From an uncultured Holophagales bacterium (lineage in GTDB: Bacteria > Acidobacteriota > Thermoanaerobaculia > UBA5066), in the NCBI GenBank assembly GCA_937864895.1, contig CALMDF010000517.1, positions 1 to 8,388 on the forward strand: a DNA stretch of 8,388 nt, given 5' to 3'. The position numbers and the translations under genes were made by a program. Numbering within the stretch: position 1 is the first letter of the stretch; every line of letters begins with the position of its first letter. Of this stretch, positions 1-6,192 are shown piece after piece. The notes under the pieces were generated by a model. It did not search any database. It saw only the letters and a list, made by a program, of their open reading frames with translations, and was not told where the DNA came from.

Positions 1-51
1 GGCCGCGGCACGGGAGGCGGGGCGCTCCGGCGCGAGGAGACGGATGCTCAT

Positions 52-148
52 GGGGCGGTGGCCGAGTCTAGCGAAGGCGAACGGAGGATGCGGCTCCTCC
101 GCCTCGGGGAAAGAGCCGGACGTCCCGACGGCCGTCGGGACCGCCCCG
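52..148 (+). pseudogene. Degenerate tRNA-Ser-like cloverleaf (pseudo-tRNA)
   Basis: The segment folds by eye into a class II tRNA-like cloverleaf. A 7-bp acceptor helix pairs GGGGCGG (52-58) with CCGCCCC (141-147), and the next base, G148, sits at the serine discriminator position. The 5' part, TGGCCGAGT then CGAAGGCG (59-67, 72-79), closely matches the conserved tRNA-Ser D-arm region. A 7-bp hairpin (82-88 with 95-101) stands where the anticodon arm would be, a short CTC/GAG arm (103-105 with 113-115) where the variable arm would be, and TCCCG/CGGGA (123-127 with 136-140) where the T-stem would be. The D-loop lacks GG, the T-loop lacks TTC, no CCA is encoded, and no anticodon with a preceding T fits a normal 7-nt loop. 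A decoding role is therefore unlikely. It may be a decayed tRNA-Ser, a tRNA-like RNA with another role, or chance pairing in GC-rich DNA. Confidence 0.35.
122..141. repeat. Perfect 20-bp palindrome
   Basis: GTCCCGACGG at 122-131 is followed directly by its exact reverse complement at 132-141. It overlaps the T-arm position of the tRNA-like fold and lies about 55 bp upstream of the CATAAT box. It could be part of an RNA hairpin or an operator for a dimeric regulator of the downstream operon. The palindrome is certain; the function is not known. Confidence 0.5.
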
Positions 149-196
149 CAGATCTGGCTCCCCCTTTTCGACGGCGACTCCTCTTCACCCCGGGGG

Positions 197-202
197 CATA
201 AT
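197..202 (+). promoter_or_regulatory. Putative -10 box of the operon promoter (leaderless type)
   Basis: CATAAT is one of very few AT-rich hexamers in the region and lies 9 nt before the GTG start at 212. A transcript starting about 7 nt downstream of the box would begin almost at the start codon, giving a leaderless mRNA. This fits the lack of a convincing Shine-Dalgarno sequence there. No clear -35 is seen at 17 nt spacing; TTTTCGAC at 165-172 is too far upstream. A similar box-to-GTG arrangement occurs at 7962. Confidence 0.45.
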
Positions 203-211
203 CTCCGCCTC

Positions 212-676
212 GTGCGGTTCGTCCTCGTCGACCGGTTCCTCTTCGTCGAGCCGGGAAAGCGAAGTGTTGCCCTCAAGACGTTCGACGCGGGGGAGGCGTT
301 CTTCGAGGACCACTTCCCCGGGTTCCCGGTCGTCCCCGGCGTCCTCCTGACGGAGGCGATCGGACAGACGGCCGGCTGGCTTATCGGCTCCACTCTCGGA
401 CCGGAGCGCTGGCCGCTCCTCGTCCGGGTCGACCGGGCGCGGTTCGTGCGGCTCGTCCGCCCGGGCGAGGAAATTCTCCTCGAGGCCGAGGTCACCTCGG
501 TCCGTGGCGAGGACTTCGAGACGCGAGGGACCGCGAAGGTCGGCGGCGAGCTCGCGGCGGACGCCCGGCTCCTCTTCCACGCCTTCCCCCGTCCGCCGGA
601 GGCGGGCCCCGCGGGCTTCGACGACTGGGCCCGCGGCGTCGCCGAGCGGACCGGCCTCGCGGGGCTGAAGCCGTGA
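212..676 (+). CDS. FabZ-like 3-hydroxyacyl-ACP dehydratase (hotdog fold)
   Basis: A 154-residue protein of the FabZ/FabA hotdog family, predicted to remove water from 3-hydroxyacyl-ACP to give trans-2-enoyl-ACP in the cytoplasm. The signature is DHFPGFPVVPGVLLTEAIGQ at residues 33-52: His34 and Glu48 are 14 residues apart, as are the catalytic pair of FabZ. The usual GHFP is DHFP here. I chose GTG 212 because homology begins at MRFVLVDR and the length then fits the family; an in-frame ATG at 44 would add 56 residues of unconserved sequence crossing the tRNA-like segment and the promoter box. It opens the operon, and its stop overlaps the next start (GTGA, 673-676). Because it sits with an ACP and ketosynthases, it probably serves a dedicated acyl chain rather than bulk fatty acid synthesis. 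Confidence 0.85.
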   Translation: MRFVLVDRFLFVEPGKRSVALKTFDAGEAFFEDHFPGFPVVPGVLLTEAIGQTAGWLIGSTLGPERWPLLVRVDRARFVRLVRPGEEILLEAEVTSVRGEDFETRGTAKVGGELAADARLLFHAFPRPPEAGPAGFDDWARGVAERTGLAGLKP

Positions 677-870
677 GGCGCGCGCTGGGCCTTTTCCTGC
701 TTCTCGCCGGGACCTACCTCGCGGCCCGAGTCGCCGTGGCGCACGCCGTCTCCGGCCGCTCGCCGGCTCCGGGTCCCCTCGCCGTCCACGCGGTCGCCGT
801 TCCCGTCCTCCAGCTCGCGGTCCTCGAGGGCCTCCGGAGATGGCGGCACCGGTCCGGAGCCCCTTCGTGA
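673..870 (+). CDS. Small two-helix membrane protein, function unknown
   Basis: A 65-residue hydrophobic protein starting at a GTG that overlaps the dehydratase stop. Two likely membrane segments lie at about residues 4-24 and 36-54, joined by a short Ser/Pro/Gly-rich loop, and the C-terminal tail is basic (LRRWRHRSGAPS). I recognise no family. Its stop overlaps the preferred lpxB start (GTGA, 867-870). The reading frame, codon use like its neighbours, and the same overlap pattern at both ends support it as a real gene. It could anchor or assist the LpxB-family enzyme encoded next, which acts at the inner membrane; that is inference only. Confidence 0.6.
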   Translation: MRRALGLFLLLAGTYLAARVAVAHAVSGRSPAPGPLAVHAVAVPVLQLAVLEGLRRWRHRSGAPS

Positions 871-2069
871 GGATCCTCGTCAGCGCCGGAGAGGTCTCCG
901 GGGACGTCGCCGGGGCTCGCCTCGCCCGGGAGCTCCGCGCGCGCCGCGAGGACGTCTCGCTCCTCGGCCTCGGAGGCCCGAGGATGGCGGAAGCGGGCGT
1001 CGAGATCCTTCGGGACACGAACTCCCTCGGCACCGTCGGCATCTCCGAGTCCTTCCGCGTCGCCCCGGCCCTCGTACGCGCCTTCGCGACGGTCCGCGAG
1101 CGCGTCGCCGCGGAACCGCCGGATGTCGCCGTCCTCATCGCGAACGACGTCTTCCACGTCGCCCTCGGCCGCTGGCTCCGCCGCCGGGGCGTCCCGACGG
1201 TCTCGTACTTCCCGCCGCAGGTCTGGATCTGGCGATCCCTCGCGCGCCTCTTCGCCCCGAGCTTCGACGAGGTCCTCACCTCCTTCCCCGACGAGGAGAA
1301 GGTCTGGCGGAAGGCAGGCTGCTCGACGACGTTCGTCGGCCACTACCTCGGCGACCTTCTCCGCCCGGCGAGCGACGGCCAGAAGTCAGCCGCCCGAGCG
1401 GCCCTCGGCCTCGACGGCGGCCCGCTCGTCGCCCTCCTCCCGGGAAGCCGGCGGCACGAGGTCCGCCGGCTCGCCCCGGTCCTCCTCGACGCGGCCCGGC
1501 TCCTCCACGAGGCGGACCCCCTCCTGCGCTTCGTTCTCCCCGTCGCCGAGCCGCTCTTCGCCGCCGAGATCGACGCTCTCGTCGCCGGGCGCGGGCTCGC
1601 GGGCGCCGTCTCCACCGTCTCGAGGAGCCACGACGCCCTCCGCGCCGCCGACCTCGCCCTCCTCGCGTCGGGCACCGCGTCGCTCGAGGCCGCCCTCCTC
1701 GGGACGCCGATGGTCGTCGTCTACCGCGTCGCGGCGCTCACGATCGGCGTCGTCCGCGCCGCCATTGCCCTCGACCTCATCGACTCCGACACCGTCGCCC
1801 TCCCGAACCTCGTCCTCCACCGCCGCGTCGTCCCCGAGCTGACCCAGGGAGACGTCGCCGGCGCGAAGATCGCCGCCGCGGCGGCTCCCCTCCTCGCGAG
1901 CGCGGCGGATCGCGAGCGGCAGCGCCAGGCGCTCGGCGAGGTCTCGCGCCTCCTCTGGGCCGGGGGGAGCGACGCCCGCGCGGCCGAGGCGATCCTCGCC
2001 GTGGCCGACCGCCGTGCAGTTCCGGCGCCGGATCTCGCGACCGCCGTGACGGCGGGCGAGGAGAGCTGA
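867..2069 (+). CDS. lpxB: LpxB-family lipid-A-disaccharide synthase
   Basis: A 400-residue GT19 protein (E. coli LpxB has 382). LpxB joins UDP-2,3-diacylglucosamine and lipid X into the lipid A disaccharide at the inner membrane. Visible family motifs are SAGEVSGD (residues 6-13), GGPRM, YFPPQVWIW (for YVSPSVWAW), FVGHYLGD, LPGSRRHEV (191-199), LLASGTASLEA (about 265-275) and LPNLVLHRRVVPELTQ near 312-327. The segment matching E. coli GIDAPDFN, which holds catalytic Asp98, reads LIANDVFH here. The Asp is either replaced by Ala92 or moved to Asp94 with a small gap. GTG 867 is preferred over ATG 840: GGAG lies 7 nt upstream, it overlaps the previous stop by 4 nt, and homology starts at once. 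The product could be true LpxB or a relative acting on another glycolipid. Confidence 0.85.
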   Translation: MRILVSAGEVSGDVAGARLARELRARREDVSLLGLGGPRMAEAGVEILRDTNSLGTVGISESFRVAPALVRAFATVRERVAAEPPDVAVLIANDVFHVALGRWLRRRGVPTVSYFPPQVWIWRSLARLFAPSFDEVLTSFPDEEKVWRKAGCSTTFVGHYLGDLLRPASDGQKSAARAALGLDGGPLVALLPGSRRHEVRRLAPVLLDAARLLHEADPLLRFVLPVAEPLFAAEIDALVAGRGLAGAVSTVSRSHDALRAADLALLASGTASLEAALLGTPMVVVYRVAALTIGVVRAAIALDLIDSDTVALPNLVLHRRVVPELTQGDVAGAKIAAAAAPLLASAADRERQRQALGEVSRLLWAGGSDARAAEAILAVADRRAVPAPDLATAVTAGEES

Positions 2070-2071
2070 CC

Positions 2072-3079
2072 GTGCGGCGCGTCGTCGTGACCGGCCTCGG
2101 CGTCGTCACGCCTCTCGGCGCCTCTCTCGAGGCGACGCGCGCCGGGATCGCCGCTGGCCGGGCCGCCGTCGGCGACGCAACTCTCTTCGACGCCTCCCCG
2201 TTCTCCTCGCGACTCGCGGGGGAAGTGAGGGACCTCGACCCGCGCCTGCATTTCCGTCTCCCCAAGGCCCTCAAGCTCTGCGACCGGCGCACCCGGTTCG
2301 CCGTCTCCGCCGCGGCGATGGCCCTCGCCCACGGCCGATTCCCGGCGGGGGGAGGCGATCGGCTCGGCGTGGCGATCGGGACGAGCGGCTCGGACCTCGG
2401 CGCCGACGACCTGACCGCCGCTCTCGCCCGCGGCGGGGAGCCGGCCCGCGCCGCCGAGGACACCGCCGCCTTCGGGGAGGCGGCCATGGCGGGGCTCAAC
2501 CCCCTCTGGCTCCTCGTCCACCTCCCGAACATGGCGAGCGCCCACGCGGCGATCCAGGTCGAGGCTCGCGGGCCGAACACGACCGTCATGACGGGCCACG
2601 CCGCCGGCCTGCAGGCCGTCGTCGAAGGGGCGGAGTGGATCCGCGAGGGAAGCGCCGACGCCGTCCTCGCCGGCGGCGCCGACGCGCCCGTCCACGCCTT
2701 CGCCTTCGCCGCCCTCGAGCAGGCCGGGCTCCTCTCCGGCGCCTCGCCGTTCGTTCCGGGAGAAGGAGCGGCCGTCCTCCTCCTCGAAGAGCTCGAAGCG
2801 GCCGTCGCCCGCGGCGCGCCCCTCCTCGCCGAGCTCGTGGCCCACGCCCTTGGGTGGGATTCTGCGGCCGAGGTCGCCGCCACCGCCCCGCCCGTCCCGG
2901 CGGCGCTCCTCGAGCGTCTCGCCGGAAACCTCCTCGCCGCGCACGCCCCGGCGGCCCTCGCCCTCGCGCTCGCCGACGGCCTCGAGGGCCCCGTCTGCGC
3001 CTCGACGTCGGGACCGTTCGGCGAGGCGTGCGCCCTCGTCGCCCTCCCCGCCCCCGGGACCGAAAGGAACGCCGCATGA
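2072..3079 (+). CDS. KS-beta / chain-length-factor-like ketosynthase without catalytic Cys
   Basis: A 335-residue thiolase-fold protein beginning MRRVVVTGLGVVTPLG, as FabF-type ketosynthases do. At the nucleophile position the usual GPN...TACA motif reads GPNTTVMTGHAAG, so His176 replaces Cys. It then keeps the AGGADAPVHAFAFAALEQAGLLS stretch typical of the family. The C-terminal part is short and diverged: the NAHGTST and KSMIGH motifs are absent, and only STSGPFGEACALVAL recalls the NSFGFGG end. It should not condense acyl chains itself. By analogy with type II polyketide chain length factors, it probably pairs with the active ketosynthase encoded two genes on. GTG 2072 has GAGGAG about 8 nt upstream and lies 2 nt after the lpxB stop, the only junction in the operon without overlap. 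Confidence 0.85.
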   Translation: MRRVVVTGLGVVTPLGASLEATRAGIAAGRAAVGDATLFDASPFSSRLAGEVRDLDPRLHFRLPKALKLCDRRTRFAVSAAAMALAHGRFPAGGGDRLGVAIGTSGSDLGADDLTAALARGGEPARAAEDTAAFGEAAMAGLNPLWLLVHLPNMASAHAAIQVEARGPNTTVMTGHAAGLQAVVEGAEWIREGSADAVLAGGADAPVHAFAFAALEQAGLLSGASPFVPGEGAAVLLLEELEAAVARGAPLLAELVAHALGWDSAAEVAATAPPVPAALLERLAGNLLAAHAPAALALALADGLEGPVCASTSGPFGEACALVALPAPGTERNAA

Positions 3080-3474
3080 CCCCGACCCGCGAAGAGATCG
3101 CCTCCCGCGTCGCGGCGATCGTCGCCGACGCGCTCGACCAGCCCGCCGAGAAGGTGACCCCCGACGCCTCCCTCGTCGACGACCTGGGCGCCGAGTCGAT
3201 CGACTTCCTCGACATCGTCTTCCGCCTCGAGAGCGCCTTCGGCCTGAAGATCCCCGAGGACGAGATCTGGCAGGGAGCCTTCGAGGGCGTCGGCGACGAC
3301 CCGGATCTCCTCGCGGCCCGCCTCGCCGAGCTGAAGGCGCGGCGCCCCGGGTTCCGCTGGGACCGTTTTCCCGAGCGGCCGAGCCGGGCCGACCTGCCGC
3401 GGCTCATCACCGTCACGACCGTCGTCGAGGACCTCGAGCGGCGCCTGGCCGAAGGAGCGGAGCCGGCCGCGTGA
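3076..3474 (+). CDS. AcpXL-like long acyl carrier protein
   Basis: A 132-residue carrier protein, clearly longer than the usual 75-95. The phosphopantetheine attachment site is Ser41 in LGAESIDFLDIVFRLE, with ESI replacing the common DSL. The following AFGLKIPEDEIW resembles rhizobial AcpXL (DSLDFLDIVF...FGIKIP), which carries very-long-chain acyl groups for lipid A. Between IPEDE and the final helix (ITVTTVVEDLERRL, about 113-126) lie about 50 extra residues rich in Trp, Arg and Pro (around ELKARRPGFRWDRFPERPSR). These could be a docking element for the partner enzymes. ATG 3076 overlaps the previous stop (ATGA) and has AAAGGA upstream. It lies between the inactive and active ketosynthase genes, as expected for the carrier of this pathway. 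It would need a phosphopantetheinyl transferase encoded elsewhere. Confidence 0.88.
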   Translation: MTPTREEIASRVAAIVADALDQPAEKVTPDASLVDDLGAESIDFLDIVFRLESAFGLKIPEDEIWQGAFEGVGDDPDLLAARLAELKARRPGFRWDRFPERPSRADLPRLITVTTVVEDLERRLAEGAEPAA

Positions 3475-4754
3475 GGGCGCGCCGCCGCGTCGTCGTGACC
3501 GGCTGCGGCGCCGTCGCCCCGGGCGCGGCGAGCGCGCGGGAGCTCTGGTCGAACGCGACGAAAGGAGTCGCGGCGGTGGGACCCGTCTCCCGGTTCGACG
3601 CCTCGGCCTTTCCGGTCCGCATCGCCGCCGAGGCGGCCGACCCTTCGGGGGAGGCGCTCGCCCCGCTCGGGACGGACTTCGCCGGAAGGGGCCGGATCTC
3701 GGCCTTCGCCGCGGCCGCGGCCGGGGCGGCGCTCGCCGACGCGGGGCTCGCGCCGCACGGAGAGTGGGCGCGCCGCGCGGGGCTGTCTCTGGCCTCCGGG
3801 ATGGGAACGTACGGACACGCCGAGGTCTTTCGCGCCGCGGCCGCGGCCGCTTCGGAGCCGGACTTCCCGGCGAGGGCGTTCTCGGAGCGGCTGAGGGAGG
3901 AGGTCCTCCCCCACGCCGGCGAGAGGCAGACGCCGGGCGCTCTCGCAGCCCGCCTCGCCCGCTCCGCCGGGATCGAAGGCCCGGTCCTGGCGTCGATGAC
4001 GGCCTGCGCCGGAGGGACCCAGGCGATCGGCGACGCTTTCCGGTGGATCCGCCGCGGCGAGGCCGACGTCGTCCTCGCCGGCGGCTCCGACTCCGAGATC
4101 TACCCGATGGGCCTCGCTTCCTTCTGTCTCCTCGGCGCGCTCTCCCGGCGCAACGACGAACCCGCCCGCGCGAGCCGCCCCTTCGACCGCGCGCGCGACG
4201 GCTTCGTCCTCGGCGAGGGCTCCGGCTTCCTCGTCCTCGAGGAGCGCGAGGCGGCCCTCCGGCGCGGGGCGACGGTCCTCGGCGAGATCGCCGGCTTCGG
4301 GTCGGCGTGCGACGCCTTCCGCGTGACCGACCCGCACCCCGACGGGCTCGGGGCGATTCTCGCGATGCGCCGCGCGCTCGAGGACGCCGGCCTCGCGCCC
4401 GCCGACGTCGGCTACGTCAACGCCCACGGCACCTCGACGCCGGGCGGCGACCGGGTCGAGGCGCTCGCCCTCGGCGCCGTCTTCGGCGAGGGGCTCCCGC
4501 GTGTCGCCGTCAGCTCGACGAAGTCGATGATCGGACACCTCACGGTGGCGGCCGGGGCCGTGGAGGCGATCGTCACGCTCTACTCGATCCGGGACGGGCT
4601 CGTCCACGCGACGCTGAACCAGGAAACGCCCGACCCGGACTGCCCGCTCGACACCGTTCCCGAGGGACCGCGCCGCCTCGACCTGCGCGCGGCGCTGTCG
4701 AACTCGTTCGCCTTCGGCGGGCAGACGGCCTGCCTCGCCTTCGTCCGCGCGTGA
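3471..4754 (+). CDS. FabF-type beta-ketoacyl-ACP synthase (active KS)
   Basis: A 427-residue ketosynthase with all catalytic residues: Cys179 in MTACAGGTQ, His319 in NAHGTST, and Lys351 and His356 in KSMIGHL. Each is exactly 16 positions after its E. coli FabF counterpart (163, 303, 335, 340). The C-terminal NSFAFGGQTACLAF also fits. It performs decarboxylative Claisen condensation of malonyl-ACP with a growing acyl chain. The start is GTG 3471, overlapping the ACP stop (GTGA), with GGAG 8 nt upstream; the same frame is open far upstream, but that sequence belongs to the genes before it. Position 325 region reads GGD in place of the common LND after the His motif. With the KS-beta protein it probably forms the elongating pair of a dedicated type II fatty acid synthase. 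The symbol fabF is withheld because it looks specialised. Confidence 0.92.
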   Translation: MRARRRVVVTGCGAVAPGAASARELWSNATKGVAAVGPVSRFDASAFPVRIAAEAADPSGEALAPLGTDFAGRGRISAFAAAAAGAALADAGLAPHGEWARRAGLSLASGMGTYGHAEVFRAAAAAASEPDFPARAFSERLREEVLPHAGERQTPGALAARLARSAGIEGPVLASMTACAGGTQAIGDAFRWIRRGEADVVLAGGSDSEIYPMGLASFCLLGALSRRNDEPARASRPFDRARDGFVLGEGSGFLVLEEREAALRRGATVLGEIAGFGSACDAFRVTDPHPDGLGAILAMRRALEDAGLAPADVGYVNAHGTSTPGGDRVEALALGAVFGEGLPRVAVSSTKSMIGHLTVAAGAVEAIVTLYSIRDGLVHATLNQETPDPDCPLDTVPEGPRRLDLRAALSNSFAFGGQTACLAFVRA

Positions 4755-5419
4755 GAAGCCGCGCCTTCTCCCCGCCCCGCCTCCTCGTGCGGCTCCTCGC
4801 GCGCCTCTACGGGGCGCTTCACGCGACGCTGCGTTTCGACGCCTACCTCCCCGACGGCTCGCGGACGACGCCGGGGACCTACCCCTTCGGCCCGGAGGTC
4901 TTCGCCCTCTCCGAGCGGGACGCCCTCGCCCTCGGCGGCCTCCTCGCCTCGGCGCGTTTCACGACCCTCATCGCGCCGGGCCGGGACGGCGACTGGGCGA
5001 CGGAGGTGGCGACGGCCCTCGGGGGCCGCGTCGTCCGCGGCGCGACGGCGCGGGGCGGAGCGCGCGCCCTCGCCTCCCTCCTCCGCGACCTTCCGTCGGA
5101 TTCCGGCCCGCTCGCCCTCGTCGTCGACGGCCCTCTCGGCCCCGCCGGCGTCGCCAGGGCGGGGGCCGTCGTCTGCGCGGCGCACACCGGCCGGCCCCTC
5201 CGCCCCGTGGCGGCGGCCGCGCGCCGGGAGCTCGTCCTCGGCGCGACCTGGTCGAGGCTCTGGCTCCCGCTCCCCTTCTCGCGCGTCGTCGTCGTCGTCG
5301 GCGAGACGCTCCCGGTCGGCGCGGCCCCCGGGAGAGAGGAGCGGGAGGGGCTCGCCCGCGAGCTCACCGGCCGCCTCGCCGCCGCTCGCGAGCGGGCATC
5401 TGTGGAGGCGGCGGCGTGA
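4751..5419 (+). CDS. DUF374-like lysophospholipid acyltransferase-family protein
   Basis: A 222-residue protein matching the DUF374 family, relatives of the LPLAT/LpxL acyltransferases. Supporting motifs in order: APGRDGDW (75-82; family VSRSRDGE), VVRGATARGGARAL (94-107), VVDGPLGPAG (124-133; family DGPRGP) and SRLWLPLPFSRVVVVVGE (about 168-185). Where the family has ALWHG with the catalytic His, this protein has FALSER (51-56), so the His seems to be lost or shifted. It may bind acyl-ACP or glycolipid without catalysis, or use another residue. Basic and hydrophobic residues at 8-20 suggest membrane association. GTG 4751 overlaps the ketosynthase stop (GTGA); I see no clear Shine-Dalgarno, so translation is probably coupled to the upstream gene. 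I am confident in the family but not in its activity. Confidence 0.75.
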   Translation: MRSRAFSPPRLLVRLLARLYGALHATLRFDAYLPDGSRTTPGTYPFGPEVFALSERDALALGGLLASARFTTLIAPGRDGDWATEVATALGGRVVRGATARGGARALASLLRDLPSDSGPLALVVDGPLGPAGVARAGAVVCAAHTGRPLRPVAAAARRELVLGATWSRLWLPLPFSRVVVVVGETLPVGAAPGREEREGLARELTGRLAAARERASVEAAA

Positions 5420-6192
5420 GGCGCTTCCTCGCCGCCTGGGGCCTCCTCTCCGTTGCGTACCTCCTCGCAGCGGCCCTCTCGTCCTGGCTCCTCCTGAACC
5501 TCCTCGACCTGACGTACGAGGCATACGCGGCGTGGCTCCTCGTCCCCGTCGTCCAGGCGGTCGCCGTCGCGACGCGCCCCCCGCGCCGGCCGCTCCTCCC
5601 GCCGGGCCGCGCCCCGCTCTTCGCCGCGATCCCCGTCGGTCTCGCCGCCGCGGTCGTCGCCGGGGGCCTCCTGAGGCCGGCGAACGTGACGTGGGGCTTC
5701 CTCGTCCCGGGAAGCCTCCAGGAGCTTCTCCCGCGCGCGCTGGCGCTCCTCGCCGGAGCCGCGTTCCTCGCGGCGGCCGCGCGGTCCCGACGGGGACGGG
5801 CGCGGCTCGCGGCCCTCGGCGCGCTCCTCCTCCTGCTCGGTCTCGACGCCGTGCGGCCCTTCCTCGAGTCCCTTCCCGCCGAGGTCCTTCCGAAGCTGAA
5901 TCCCTTCCTCGGCGGCCTCGCCGTCTACGGCGCCGTCGTCGTTCTCCTCTTCGTGGCGGCGCTCGCCGCCCAGCGCCCCCTCGAGGACGAACGTCCGTGG
6001 GCCGCCCGGCTCCTCGGCGTCTCGCTCGCCGTCACGTTCGCCGCGCTCCTGGGCGCGCTCCTCCAGCTCTTCCTCCACCCGTGGCTCGAACGGCACTGGT
6101 CGCTCCTCGTCCCCGCCGCCGCTTCCCTCGCCGCCTCGCTCGCGGCGGCCGCCGCCCTCGCGGCCCTCGTCCGTACGGGGGATGCGGCGTGA
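5416..6192 (+). CDS. Polytopic inner-membrane protein, function unknown
   Basis: A 258-residue very hydrophobic protein with about seven or eight likely membrane segments (roughly 4-28, 38-53, 68-86, 104-121, 129-146, 165-185, 197-220 and 228-252). Basic loops lie at 54-65 (TRPPRRPLLPPG) and 123-130 (RSRRGRAR). I recognise no family. The start is GTG 5416, overlapping the upstream stop (GTGA), with GGAGG 7 nt before it. The opening MRRFLAAWGLLSVAYLLAA resembles MRRALGLFLLLAGTYLAA of the 65-residue protein at 673, which may mean only a shared membrane-anchor pattern. Its place between two acyltransferase-fold genes suggests a role in handling or moving the acylated glycolipid at the inner membrane, or in holding the enzymes together. 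That is inference. Confidence 0.7.
   Translation: MRRFLAAWGLLSVAYLLAAALSSWLLLNLLDLTYEAYAAWLLVPVVQAVAVATRPPRRPLLPPGRAPLFAAIPVGLAAAVVAGGLLRPANVTWGFLVPGSLQELLPRALALLAGAAFLAAAARSRRGRARLAALGALLLLLGLDAVRPFLESLPAEVLPKLNPFLGGLAVYGAVVVLLFVAALAAQRPLEDERPWAARLLGVSLAVTFAALLGALLQLFLHPWLERHWSLLVPAAASLAASLAAAAALAALVRTGDAA

Noticed and set aside
1..51. Tail of an upstream gene
   Set aside because: All three forward frames give low-information peptides without motifs (one frame stops at 69-71, another at 199-201), so no partial gene can be supported.
44..211. ATG at 44 as the start of the dehydratase
   Set aside because: It adds 56 unconserved residues that cross the tRNA-like segment and the -10-like box; hotdog homology begins at GTG 212.
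840..866. ATG at 840 as the lpxB start
   Set aside because: GGAG touches this ATG with no spacer, the nine extra residues are not family-like, and GTG 867 has good spacing and the operon's usual 4-nt overlap.
2586..4607. Long open frame of 673 codons on the - strand, and other long - strand frames (for example 1721-2944, 4879-6228)
   Set aside because: They are Arg/Gly/Glu-rich shadows produced by GC-rich codons opposite well-supported + strand genes and show no family motif.
5532..6188. N-terminal extension of the LpxL-type acyltransferase frame
   Set aside because: The extension is low-complexity Arg/Pro-rich sequence in another frame of the membrane protein gene; LpxL homology starts at GTG 6189.
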